From assembly GCA_030374735.1 (NCBI GenBank), contig JASCIV010000202.1:1-32544 (forward strand): DNA of 32,544 nt, read 5' to 3'. Each line of letters opens with the position of its first letter. Position 1 is the stretch's first letter. A model generated the notes under the pieces. It did no database searches, was not told the DNA's origin, and saw only the letters and a program-made list of their open reading frames with translations. Position numbers and translations under genes: made by a program. This document shows positions 1 to 9,100 of this stretch, piece by piece. The DNA comes from Gracilaria caudata (lineage: Eukaryota; Rhodophyta; Florideophyceae; Gracilariales; Gracilariaceae).

Positions 1-196
1 GGCTGTGAACCGCAGGCGCCTCATGGGTGCCCAAAACGGCCTTGCATAACGTAGGGCCCCTTTCATTTTTCCATTAAAAGCTCTCTCTCTCTCAACACCT
101 ATAACACTCCTATACGGCAGCCACGAACTACGACGGTACCAAACGGTACTGTAGCAATGCTACACGCACTGGGCTACGAGTAGAAAGTATTAGACC
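1..196. other. Left-edge non-coding stretch with CT microsatellite
   Basis: No gene can be supported here. A CT dinucleotide run lies at 81-93. On the plus strand, bases 2-46 are open for 15 codons and then stop with TAA. This could be the tail of a gene outside the window, but it is too short to judge. The rest is probably the 3' flank of the minus-strand gene that ends at 197. Confidence 0.4.
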
Positions 197-2155
197 TCAT
201 GTGTCTTTTGGCTTTCTGCAAAATTCCACCAGCTCTGGAATAAGTTTGAGAAGAACCCGCAAAGCTGCCCATCCTGCCTCCTTCCTCTCCAGTTCGCTGA
301 GTCTCATCACACATTGCTGCAGTCTCGCATGAAGGTAATCGTCCCTATCACCACCACCCATTGCAAATACCGATACTCGCGAAACAATTGGCCCTGCAGA
401 CCCCACGTTACATTTCCTCATCGTATTCTTCTCTTCGAAAACAGTCGTCAAGAAAAGTTGTTCGGCTTGAACCAGTTCAAGAGCATCCTTGAAAGCCTTC
501 CATTTTCTGCACCAACAATGTTGCCACACGCGATCCACTCCATACATTCGAATAGTTAATCTGAGATGCATTGTACTGTGCTTGGGTACGCTGCGAAAGT
601 CCTCGTACTCGCTATCACGTACATGGTGCGCAATGTGCGGTAAGAACCCTGTGTTGTAATCACCATTGGACAACACCATTTCCTTTTTGTCCCTGTACAA
701 ATCAATCTTCGACGACATAGCGTTTTCTCTGATTTTCGACGCGAACTTCACCACTGCTTGGGTGTCGTCCATTGCTTCGTCTTCAGTTAACTCGTGATTG
801 AGTATACGTGCAATCGAAATCATCAGATCACGCGATTCACCTTTCACATCGTTATTGATGATGCTTCTTATGCCTTTTCCTCTTCCTCTGATATATTCCA
901 TCATTTCCTCAACCGAACCATAACTTTTCTCGAACAGGATGTCTTCCTCATCTCTAGGCTCTAACATACGTTTCCTCACAGCAACGTCCTTAATATTTTG
1001 TCGTACATCACCCACATTGTCTGTCGACGAAGTCTCCACATACAACACACGCTGCACGTCCTCTATTAGGCCAGGATATTTTAGGGTAATCTGTGTACTT
1101 GCCTCTAGCATGAGAGCCAGATGTTCTGGAGTGCAAAATCGGAAAACAACCACGCTCATTGACAGGCCCCAGAAAAGAATCTGTTCAAGGTTGATGTGAT
1201 CCCAATGAGAGTAGTCTTTCAGTTTTACTTCCACACATCGAGTAGCTCTCCCTGAAACAAAAGTTCGTATCTTAGACGAGAAACCGTGATACTCCGCGGC
1301 ATCGCTGGTGATCCAGTTATCGAAGGACAGAATAAGCACTCGGAAACACGACACTGAATCCTTAACAGTGCTCCTCAGCACATCTGTGAGCTGTTTGTAC
1401 TCATTTGACCAGAATACGCGGGGGAAGCATTCCACTTGAACATTGGAATCCATTTGGGTGTTGTTCACAAACTTGCTCAAATACTCATCATGTTTCCCGA
1501 AAAGTACATCGTTGAGCTCGAGCGTACCCAAACATGAGGTGCTCCAATTTAACGCCATTGTACTGATTCTATGCAATCGTAATGAAATTCGATACCTCAT
1601 GAGCTCGAGAGCTTTGAACTCAATAGTACTTCCACATACCATGTTCAACGTAATCGTTGGCTTTTCAAGTCGGGAAACTGCTTGGAAGTCCACATACTCT
1701 GTTATTGCGTTGAACAATCGTTTCAGGACCAAGACGTTGTCAAGCACGGTTTTGCTTGCTCCCAACACCACTTCAAAGTCGCGTGCCTCGAAAGCCCTTC
1801 CTCGATTAAGGGCCTTCTTTGTTGCGTGAACTTTGAGCTGAAATCCTAAAGCGAGACCGTTGAGCAATGATGCCACGAGTTCCGTAGCAAAGTCGATTAG
1901 CGTGGGATCAAAATCCCTCAAATGAAAGTGAGTCTTTTCTCGAACTCTACGAAAACGAACTACCTCGTCTGGTACTTTGTCCGTGAATTGTGTGATGACC
2001 TTTTCCAGAGCCAAAACTTGGTGTTGTAAATCTACGACAGTGCTCTGTAGTTTTTCGACTTCATCGATGAGAGCTGTAGTATCATATTGGTTGAAAACTC
2101 GATCGAGAACCACACCGACAAGCGCCTCCAACAAGAAGACGCAAACCTCAGCCAT
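197..2155 (-). CDS. Unknown 652-residue protein with N-terminal helical/coiled-coil region
   Basis: I do not recognise this protein. The open frame extends to a GTG at 2221, but the first ATG is at 2155 and gives a 652-residue product starting MAEV. The first 20 residues are hydrophobic and amphipathic. Residues 28-58 have heptad-like leucine/valine spacing typical of a coiled coil, and residues 85-105 are again hydrophobic and helical. The middle holds mixed alpha/beta-like sequence rich in Trp, Phe and Cys. An acidic/basic helical stretch near residue 410 is followed by a Gly-Arg turn (RGRGKG). The C-terminal 150 residues include a Trp/Cys cluster (WQHCWCRKW) and a final amphipathic helix. 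No signal peptide, zinc knuckle, protease or nucleotide-binding motif is evident. Base composition and the lack of stops over almost 2 kb support a real gene. The N-terminus superficially resembles the helical bundles of plant CC-type immune receptors or fungal HeLo proteins, but no NB-ARC domain follows, so this is only a hypothesis. Confidence 0.75.
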   Translation of the reverse strand: MAEVCVFLLEALVGVVLDRVFNQYDTTALIDEVEKLQSTVVDLQHQVLALEKVITQFTDKVPDEVVRFRRVREKTHFHLRDFDPTLIDFATELVASLLNGLALGFQLKVHATKKALNRGRAFEARDFEVVLGASKTVLDNVLVLKRLFNAITEYVDFQAVSRLEKPTITLNMVCGSTIEFKALELMRYRISLRLHRISTMALNWSTSCLGTLELNDVLFGKHDEYLSKFVNNTQMDSNVQVECFPRVFWSNEYKQLTDVLRSTVKDSVSCFRVLILSFDNWITSDAAEYHGFSSKIRTFVSGRATRCVEVKLKDYSHWDHINLEQILFWGLSMSVVVFRFCTPEHLALMLEASTQITLKYPGLIEDVQRVLYVETSSTDNVGDVRQNIKDVAVRKRMLEPRDEEDILFEKSYGSVEEMMEYIRGRGKGIRSIINNDVKGESRDLMISIARILNHELTEDEAMDDTQAVVKFASKIRENAMSSKIDLYRDKKEMVLSNGDYNTGFLPHIAHHVRDSEYEDFRSVPKHSTMHLRLTIRMYGVDRVWQHCWCRKWKAFKDALELVQAEQLFLTTVFEEKNTMRKCNVGSAGPIVSRVSVFAMGGGDRDDYLHARLQQCVMRLSELERKEAGWAALRVLLKLIPELVEFCRKPKDT

Positions 2156-2765
2156 GTGGTAGAACGGGGGCGATAGTGTGGTTGGTGGGTATGAATGCGG
2201 GCTGAAAAGCCCCGTCCCCACCGGGTGAAGGTGGCTGATAACTTGGGCAGTACATTCTTCGAGAGCCTTCCGAAAGGTGGAGTGAACAGCGGTCTGTGTT
2301 GATGTGACATTTAAGCAAGCCCTTCGGATTGGCTTGGCATAAGCCCATGAAGAAAAAAGAGAATCTCCACCAGCACAAGATTCCTAGCCTCGTTGTGCCC
2401 ATACACGTGCAAGGACTGAGGCTCTCGAACGATTAATGGACGCAAACGGCTTTAACCTTACCTGTTTTGAAAAGTGAGATTTATCGTTGATAAGTTACCT
2501 GCGGGGAGTAAATACATGCTGTGGAAGTGCATGGTTGGTGCCACGCCTGAGTCAAGCGAATTGGATGGTCTGCGCTCGAGAGCAGCAAACTGGCGCCCCC
2601 CCCTCCCGCCGTTTACTGCTCGCAGTTGGCGGTGGGGATCGAAGAGTGATCTTCCGTGCTGACGTGGTTTGGAGATGTTGCAGATGAAGTTTGCAGGGTC
2701 TTCGTTATTGTCTTGCCCAATGGCTGCTGCGAGCTCACTACGGGATGGCGAAGTACTGTAATGCT

Positions 2766-2798
2766 GCCAACGTTCGCCGGCCTCCAATCGCGTTGCAC
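2766..2798. repeat. Diverged dispersed repeat, copy A
   Basis: Matches 3364-3397 in the same orientation at about 26 of 33 aligned bases with a one-base gap. On the minus strand both copies begin a reading frame with the pattern R-D-W-x-P-A-N before diverging. That suggests remnants of one coding repeat family. Confidence 0.35.
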
Positions 2799-3363
2799 AG
2801 TGCAAAAAGGTTTCTATTGATCAATGTCACAAATCAGCCATCTTCGAGAGCATTCTTTCGTAAGGTTGCGTCGCGGTTTGCATTCGTTCTCGGTCATTCC
2901 AAAGCTTTTGATTACCTCTCTGACAGGCTGAGTTTTGTTCAAGAGCCGGAGAGACAACATTCCCCCCCGGTCAACAGGAGGATCATGCATTAGAACATTC
3001 TGAATGTTACATGCCCAACAAGCCTTTTTGGTATCTTGCGTGAACGGAGTGTTGGACTCAATCTACAGGCAGTTCGACAAGGCTCTAAACGGCGAGCTAG
3101 AGGTTTCATGGTTTCAAACTGATAAACACATCAGCATATTACATGCTCTTGAGCTTGTGAATCTCTCTAACAACCTAAAACCGAATGAAGAAGGATGATA
3201 GTGATTTTAATGCCATCAGTAATGGTTCGGAATTGCTATTATGCCGATGCGGTGTTGCTGACTGGAATCCTCGCATTCAGTTCTGAAACGCGCGCTGCGA
3301 ATGAACAATCGACATTAGACCGGTTCTGAATAGAACGAGACCTCAACTCACGAATCCAGGAAT

Positions 3364-3397
3364 AGCAACGATTCGCTGGCATCCAATCTCGCAGCAC
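3364..3397. repeat. Diverged dispersed repeat, copy B
   Basis: Partner of the copy at 2766-2798. The minus-strand translation carries the same R-D-W-x-P-A-N pattern. A one-base indel shifts the two copies out of register after the Asn, as expected of decaying sequence. Confidence 0.35.
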
Positions 3398-3765
3398 CAC
3401 ATCATCAGGCATAGTGTCTCCATTCCTAGAAGCCACAAGATGGCAACCTGGAGACCGGCACGCAACCTGGTTCCATGCTGCGTTTCATTGGAGTGGTGTC
3501 GATGAAAGCAGGTAGTCTAGAGCTAATTTTTTGAATAATTTTAGGACTTGACCGCCTACGAGCGCTGTACACGTATCTCGTCTGGTTGGGTTTCCGGCGA
3601 TGCTTTTTGGAGGCGTATCAGTGATATGGTGCGCCATGGCGCCAACACCATAACATGGTCACGTGTCACTCATTTCCAACGGCGCGTTCCCCGGTTCCTA
3701 GAACCACAGCCACTTCTCCCGATGATGTTAGTCAATCTACACCGGACATGTAGCTCAAATGCGTT

Positions 3766-4188
3766 TCACTGGTGCGACAATGTGCGGCCTGTACAGAACA
3801 TTTGGAACTGCTTGAAACAGAATGTGTCTTCTAATGAGAAGCGGTCTGCACTACGTATGAATGATATTAGTGCGTCCATAGAAAGACGGGTAGGACTTTG
3901 ATACGCTTCGGCTTCCTGAGAATTGCCACCACTACAACTGTAATGTCCTTGGTTCTTTCTGAAACCCCCCCACACACTAGTATCCTTCAACCGCATGACC
4001 AACGGATCGCCGTGAATCGGTCTATCCATTGCAGCACTTGACTCTACCGAGTAGAATATAGATCTATATAGATAACCGGGTAGTGTCGTTTGTACAGCAA
4101 AGTTTGTAGATCCCAAGATGTTTATCTCCTTCAACACCCAAACGTTGCTACTGCTACCTCGGCGGCGCTTGGCAACAGTTGAAACCAT
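3766..4188 (-). CDS. Hypothetical 140-residue ORF (doubtful)
   Basis: An ATG-started frame in an otherwise gene-poor region, 140 residues long, with a basic N-terminus (KRRRGSSS) and no membrane segment, signal peptide or known motif. It contains the 14-base palindrome at 4056-4069. An overlapping plus-strand ORF at 3548-3901 is equally unremarkable. It may be a small lineage-specific gene, a fragment of a decayed repeat, or chance. Nothing in the sequence decides. Confidence 0.2.
   Translation of the reverse strand: MVSTVAKRRRGSSSNVWVLKEINILGSTNFAVQTTLPGYLYRSIFYSVESSAAMDRPIHGDPLVMRLKDTSVWGGFRKNQGHYSCSGGNSQEAEAYQSPTRLSMDALISFIRSADRFSLEDTFCFKQFQMFCTGRTLSHQ
4056..4069. repeat. Perfect 14-base palindrome
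   Basis: The sequence ATATAGATCTATAT is self-complementary over all 14 bases and centred on a GATC. No function is assigned. It lies in repeat-like, gene-poor DNA. Confidence 0.7.
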
Positions 4189-4446
4189 TCTTCTGCACCT
4201 TGGCGCAATCGACCAATCGAAGCTTGAAGTCTATGCGCTTCGCAGACCTGTCTTCTAAGAAGATCTTGAAGGCATAGTCAGATAGGAAACAAACTCGAGC
4301 AAGAAGGAACAGTCAGCATCGGAAATTCACACATACTGTATGTGTGCACTACCCCTATGAGATCGAAGCCGCAAGGACCCAGTTCTACGTCGTCTACGCT
4401 ACCTTGTACACAGAAAGGCCCTCAGAGCCGAGGAGTGGATACAATG

Positions 4447-4460
4447 CATCATGCATGATG
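4447..4460. repeat. Perfect 14-base palindrome
   Basis: CATCATGCATGATG is fully self-complementary. It lies just upstream of two tandem 9-mer duplications, about 500 bases before the tentative ORF at 4960. Confidence 0.7.
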
Positions 4461-4478
4461 TCATGCGATGGGTGAGGT

Positions 4479-4496
4479 ATCGACGTAATCGACGTA
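4479..4496. repeat. Tandem 9-mer (ATCGACGTA twice)
   Basis: Two adjacent identical copies of a 9-base unit with no spacer. This could be a replication-slippage duplication or the closed footprint of an excised element that makes 9-base target duplications. Confidence 0.7.
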
Positions 4497-4599
4497 CAGG
4501 GTAAGCGTTTCCTTCTTACGGTGCGAAGGTAAAGTTACAGAGGTACACGTGCAAAGGAAAGACAAAAATATGCGTAGCCGTGTGTGTGATCTTGGACTA

Positions 4600-4617
4600 C
4601 ATGTGTACCATGTGTAC
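4600..4617. repeat. Tandem 9-mer (CATGTGTAC twice)
   Basis: A second perfect back-to-back duplication of 9 bases, about 105 bases after the first but unrelated to it in sequence. Confidence 0.7.
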
Positions 4618-4959
4618 GGCGTGTGCAAAGCTGAAGCTTGTGTTGCGTCGCTGTGGACGCGCTGCTGGCTGAGAATGCCCACAGGGCACGGCCATTGCGT
4701 AAGAGCAGCACGCAATGGCGACACGCGCACCATCGGATGGCACCAGCAACTGGGACGCAACGCGCGGTGGCGTGGAAGTGCGGTCAGCGGCTGTTGCGCG
4801 CTTGTACGCGCATTCAGCGAGGTGTCTCTTGAGCAACGCATGCACCTTGGTCGGCGAGGCATGGTGTATTGACGGTCGGGTGCACTGGCACTTCACCGTG
4901 TGGTGTGCACTGTTTGCCCGCTACCCTTGTACCACGAGCTTTTCAAGCAGACTGGATTG

Positions 4960-5502
4960 ATGCGGCGAATGGAATCAAAGACAGGTTCAGATGGTGCGAC
5001 GAGCGCAGGCGGGGTGGCAGGGTGCACGTGCAAACCGTTGGGCACTGAATCGACGGCGGCACCAGTTGCAGCGCGAAGAGGCGTCTCTATTTCACGCTCG
5101 AGACTATGGTTGAAACTGAGGTGCAACCCGTTCATCAAAAGCTTTGTCGAGGACTTTCATCCGGGCACGTCGAAGCGAACTCGCGAGAACACCCGGCTCA
5201 ACAAGCGGCTGTCGCACACATCATGCGAGCACTGTGACGTGCGGACGACGGAAATGTCGTCGAGCTCTTCTAGTTCGCTGTCGGCACGCTTGTCTACAGC
5301 GCGGAAACAAGTTTCGTTCCACGATGTAGTGAAAGTGTTCTCGCACAAGGAGGAGGCGGTTTCGGAGCACTCCATTCGGTTCACAGCGCGTGGGATGAGC
5401 TTGTCGCGGAGACTGAAGCGTTCGCGGTCTCCAGCAGCGGATCCGAGCGCACCGCAGAGCGCGACGGGCAAATGGCTGCTGTCCGCAAGGACGTCGACAT
5501 GA
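4960..5502 (+). CDS. Tentative basic Ser-rich protein with RVxF-like motif
   Basis: A 180-residue frame from the first ATG at 4960. An in-frame TGA at 4870 and a GTG at 4900 lie upstream, and an ATG three codons on could also be used. The product is basic with no membrane segment. Residues 99-106 are almost all Ser. Residues 116-120 read KQVSF, which fits the [RK]-x-[VI]-x-[FW] docking motif for protein phosphatase 1, and they are followed by an acidic/hydrophobic stretch (HDVVKVF). Residues 150-157 are an RS-type basic patch. This resembles the disordered layout of phosphatase-targeting or kinase-substrate proteins. RVxF is short and occurs by chance. The neighbour downstream is the flippase on the same strand. 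I consider it more likely real than other short ORFs here, but unproven. Confidence 0.4.
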   Translation: MRRMESKTGSDGATSAGGVAGCTCKPLGTESTAAPVAARRGVSISRSRLWLKLRCNPFIKSFVEDFHPGTSKRTRENTRLNKRLSHTSCEHCDVRTTEMSSSSSSSLSARLSTARKQVSFHDVVKVFSHKEEAVSEHSIRFTARGMSLSRRLKRSRSPAADPSAPQSATGKWLLSARTST

Positions 5503-6112
5503 GCTTGACGTGGTGGCCGCATCGGTGGTTCATGATGGTGCGCGGGGATGGCGCATTTATGTACATACGAAGGGTACGTAGTTGACGATATGCAGCTTGT
5601 AAAGCGTAAACGTTCCGCCACGATGCGCAGCAACCTGGCGGCCGAGTGCACTGCTGCTTACACCACGGCGCAACGCACACCCACGTGGCCACCTGGCGAT
5701 GCGAGACCCATGCGCGAGGCTGCGATTGGGTGTGAGCATTTACACCATAAGCAACGCCGCCACTCGAAAGTTCAAACGGCGCGTCGCGGTTGGCCGCGAC
5801 GCGTGCGCTGTGGCGTGACAAATTGGCAACAGCTGTGTAGAAATGCATCTGACAATCCAAATGCAGACCCCCCCCACTGTCAACAGCAGCTTGCGCCGCT
5901 TGCTCACGAACCCTTCACGCCGCATGACAGCCACTTCGCCACCGTGCCGCTGCGCTTCCTCTCCGCTGTCCCCCTTCCGCTCTGCCCTCTCCCCGCGCTC
6001 TTCGTGACCACTCACAAACTCTTCTCGTCTCGCTTTCAAATTTACTCTTGACACCTTCCTGCCTCGCTAACTGTGCTCCCCCTCCGTGCATGACTCATAT
6101 CGTCCGCTGACC
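5503..6112 (+). promoter_or_regulatory. Upstream region of the flippase gene
   Basis: This 610-base stretch has no convincing gene. It holds a CACGTG box at 5692-5697, an inverted CCAAT box (ATTGG) at 5725-5729 and a strongly pyrimidine-rich tract at about 5940-6060, a likely initiator or 5' leader. No TATA box is evident. Overlapping ORFs on both strands look like chance products of the composition. Confidence 0.35.
6090..6110 (+). promoter_or_regulatory. Six-codon upstream ORF before the flippase ATG
   Basis: ATG at 6090 opens a frame of six codons (MTHIVR) ended by TGA at 6108-6110, only two bases before the flippase ATG at 6113. Its ATG has a T at -3 (weak context), while the main ATG has an A at -3. 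If the leader includes it, leaky scanning or reinitiation would be expected. Confidence 0.5.
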
Positions 6113-9100
6113 ATGTCCAATCGCGACCGCGGCCGCGAGAAGCGCCGCGTCGGCTTCCGCCTCAACCCAGTCGATGAACCGCCGCCTCAGCCCGACCCCA
6201 CGCGCTCCTACATGATGCTTGGCGACGATGACGCCGAACGTCTTGCAGGTCATCTTCGTGCATCCTCTCATCATCCCCCGTCGTCGCAAGACGCTGACCA
6301 ACATGCCTCCTTCCTCCCCAGGCTTTCTGCCCGTGAGCTGGCTGGAATGGCAGACAAGTCTATTCAGCGAGCCCACGTGCTTGGCGAACGCGCTGTCACA
6401 AGAGCCGCAGGCTTTGCGAAGGTTGGCCGTCTCCCCAGTCTGGCTGCCATCACTGGCTTTGGCGGAAAGCGAGCTCCTGTGGAAGGGAGTGATAATAACA
6501 GTGATAACGGTGTTGGAGCGCGTATGTCCACCTTATCTACTGCCGGTTTGCACGCGTTGAGACGAAGGAACGAGCCGGAGTTTCGAACTGTCCATATTAA
6601 CGACGAATCTGCAAATTCTCACTTTCCTACTAACTATATTTCTACTACTAAGTATTCGTTGTGGAGCGCTCTGCCTCTCTTCCTTTATGAACAATTTACT
6701 CGCTTTAGTAATGCATACTTTCTGCTAGTCGGTATTGGCTATACCATCGATGCGGTATCACCTGTTTTTACTGTTGGCCGTTACTCTACGTTGTGGGTAC
6801 TGTCCGTCGTCGTCGCCATTTCTGGTGTAAAGGAAGGCCTAGAGGACTATCATCGTTACAAGGAGGATCGACGCGTAAATCGGGCCGTCACCCACGTCGT
6901 TGGAAGCTCGCGCGAAGCCGATCAATGGGCTTCGGTCAGAGTAGGCGATATTCTTAAGATCTACGAAGCGGAGCATCTTCCAGCCGATATTGCTCTCGTC
7001 GCTTGTTCGAGTGACGACGGCATAGCGTATATTGAAACGAAACAACTGGACGGTGAAAGCAATCTCAAGGTTAAAGCGGTTCCTCAAGAGTTAGGTCAAG
7101 CTTTTAAATCCGAGTCGACAGCTCTCCTCGTTCGCGGGCGAATTGAATGCGAGCCCCCAAACGACAAATTGTACAAGTTCAATGGCCGTATATATATCGA
7201 AAAGAGTGGCGTACCTGCAGATTCGATCGAGCCCATTCCCTTAGGTCCAGAAAATATCATGATTCGTGGCTCATCTCTGAGGAATACGGATTGGGTAATG
7301 GGAATCGTGGTTAATACGGGAAGAGACACAAAGCTGATGCAGAACATGAAACCTAGGCCCAGGAAAAACTCAAAGCTGGAGAGAGAGACAAACCGTCACT
7401 ACTTATTGTCTCTAGTGCTTCAGATATGCATCGTGGTTGCGCTTACGATCCAGAACAGTCGCATTTGCCAGCAGCTTTTTGATAGGGACAGACCGCTCGC
7501 ATGGTACCTTCTAGAAAGGGATGGTTGTAGTTCCGTCGACTCATTCTTGCGGTTCTTTACGTTCTTTCTAACTTTTGCTGCGCTGATTCCCATCTCACTC
7601 TATGTGTCCATGGAGATAGTTAGAGGATTCCAGGTGTATTTCCTTGAGCGTGATCGCAATATGTTTGATCACGAGACTGGTATCAAAACTGAAGTTCGAA
7701 CATCAAATCTGAACGAGGAGCTCGGCGTCGTCCAACATTTGTTTACAGACAAGACGGGCACGCTTACGGCCAATCGAATGGAATTCAAGAAGTGCTCCCT
7801 AGGTGGGCTCGTGTACGAGATGGGTGACAATCCAAATGCCGGAGCAGTGAGCCTTCAGGACCTCAAGGAGGCGATGCAAGCAGGGCCAGAGTCATCTGCG
7901 GTCCGTAAATTCTCTGTACAGCAACTGGAGGATGCCGATATGGCTTTCCGCCTGCTAGCCATATGCCACTCAGTGGTTGTCGAACACCTGCAAGCCAACG
8001 ATGAAGCAAGTGAACATAATACAGACACAAGCGAAACCAGCAGCGGAATTCGTCGGCGCATGATGAAAAAACGACGAAAGAAAGAACAAGGTCGGGTTCC
8101 AACCGACTTGGGTACCCAAAACGATCCCTCACGAGAGAGCGCTGCGTCTTTGATGACGAATCAAAGCAAGGTGACTGGAAGCGGTGAGGAGGATGAACAA
8201 CGACAATCCAGTTCCCTTGGAGAATCCGGAAGAAGTGGAACCATTCTGAACTATCAAGCATCCTCTCCAGATGAAGCCGCGTTGGTACAAGCTGCACGAG
8301 CTCAGGGGTACACATACTTATCCAGATCAAACAGGGACACCGTAGTTGAAGTGTTCGGCAGAGCTGAGACGCATACTTTACTCGAGATAATTGAGTTTGA
8401 TTCAACCCGGAAGAGGATGAGCGTAATAACCAGAGATCCAGAAGGTCAGGTGCGCATTTACACCAAGGGAGCGGATGCAATCATCTTCGAAAGATTGGCA
8501 TCCGGCCAACAAGAGGCTTACGAGACGACGGAAAGGCATCTTCATGAGTTCGCTGTTGAAGGTTTGCGAACCCTTTGTCTAGCGTATGCTAACCTTGACG
8601 ACGATTGGTTTGAAGACTGGCATCATCGGTATCGTACCGCATGCTCTGAAATGAATGATCGAGAGGGCGCTGTGGCGAGGGTTGCTGATGAAATCGAGCG
8701 AGACTTAATTTTGCTAGGAGCCACTGCAATCGAAGACAAGTTACAAGAAGGAGTTCCGGATACCCTACGCAAACTAGAGAGGGCCGGGGTCAAAGTTTGG
8801 GTGTTGACTGGAGATAAGCAAGAGACTGCGATCAACATTGGGCTATCCTGCGGAGCCATTGATGAGGGAATGGATGTTGTCATCATCAACGAAGATAATC
8901 TTGAGGATACTGCAGCGCAACTGGACAGAGCCTTAGGGAGGTGGGGTGCAATGGTACAGTCAGATCGCAGTATGGAAAGCAAACTTGGGATCGTCATCGA
9001 TGGCCAAACACTTCATTATGCTCTGGAGGAAGAACTGCAGAAGAAATTGATGGTGGTCACGAACAAAGCACGATCAGTGATCGCTTGCAGAGTAAGTCCC

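Larger units (their letters stand above)
2156..4959. other. Gene-poor region with diverged repeats, palindromes and short ORFs
   Basis: About 2.8 kb without a convincing gene. Only short ORFs occur, many of them starting at GTG or TTG. A 33-base segment at 2766-2798 recurs, diverged, at 3364-3397. A 14-base palindrome lies at 4056-4069 and another at 4447-4460. Perfect tandem 9-mers occur at 4479-4496 and 4600-4617. The mixture suggests eroded repeats or old mobile-element sequence plus the promoter flanks of the neighbouring genes. No transposase motif is recognisable. Confidence 0.4.

Noticed and set aside
5381..6051. Overlapping ORFs on both strands (5381-5860 minus, 5548-6051 plus) before the flippase
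   Set aside because: Both are low in hydrophobic order, overlap each other and end in the pyrimidine-rich leader. No family resemblance.
6086..6112. GTG start nine codons before the flippase ATG
   Set aside because: Eukaryotic initiation normally needs ATG. The ATG at 6113 has a good context, and the GTG frame is only an extension to the nearest stop.
7863..8480. 205-residue minus-strand ORF inside the flippase gene
   Set aside because: Antisense shadow of the nucleotide-binding domain. No motif and no independent start context.
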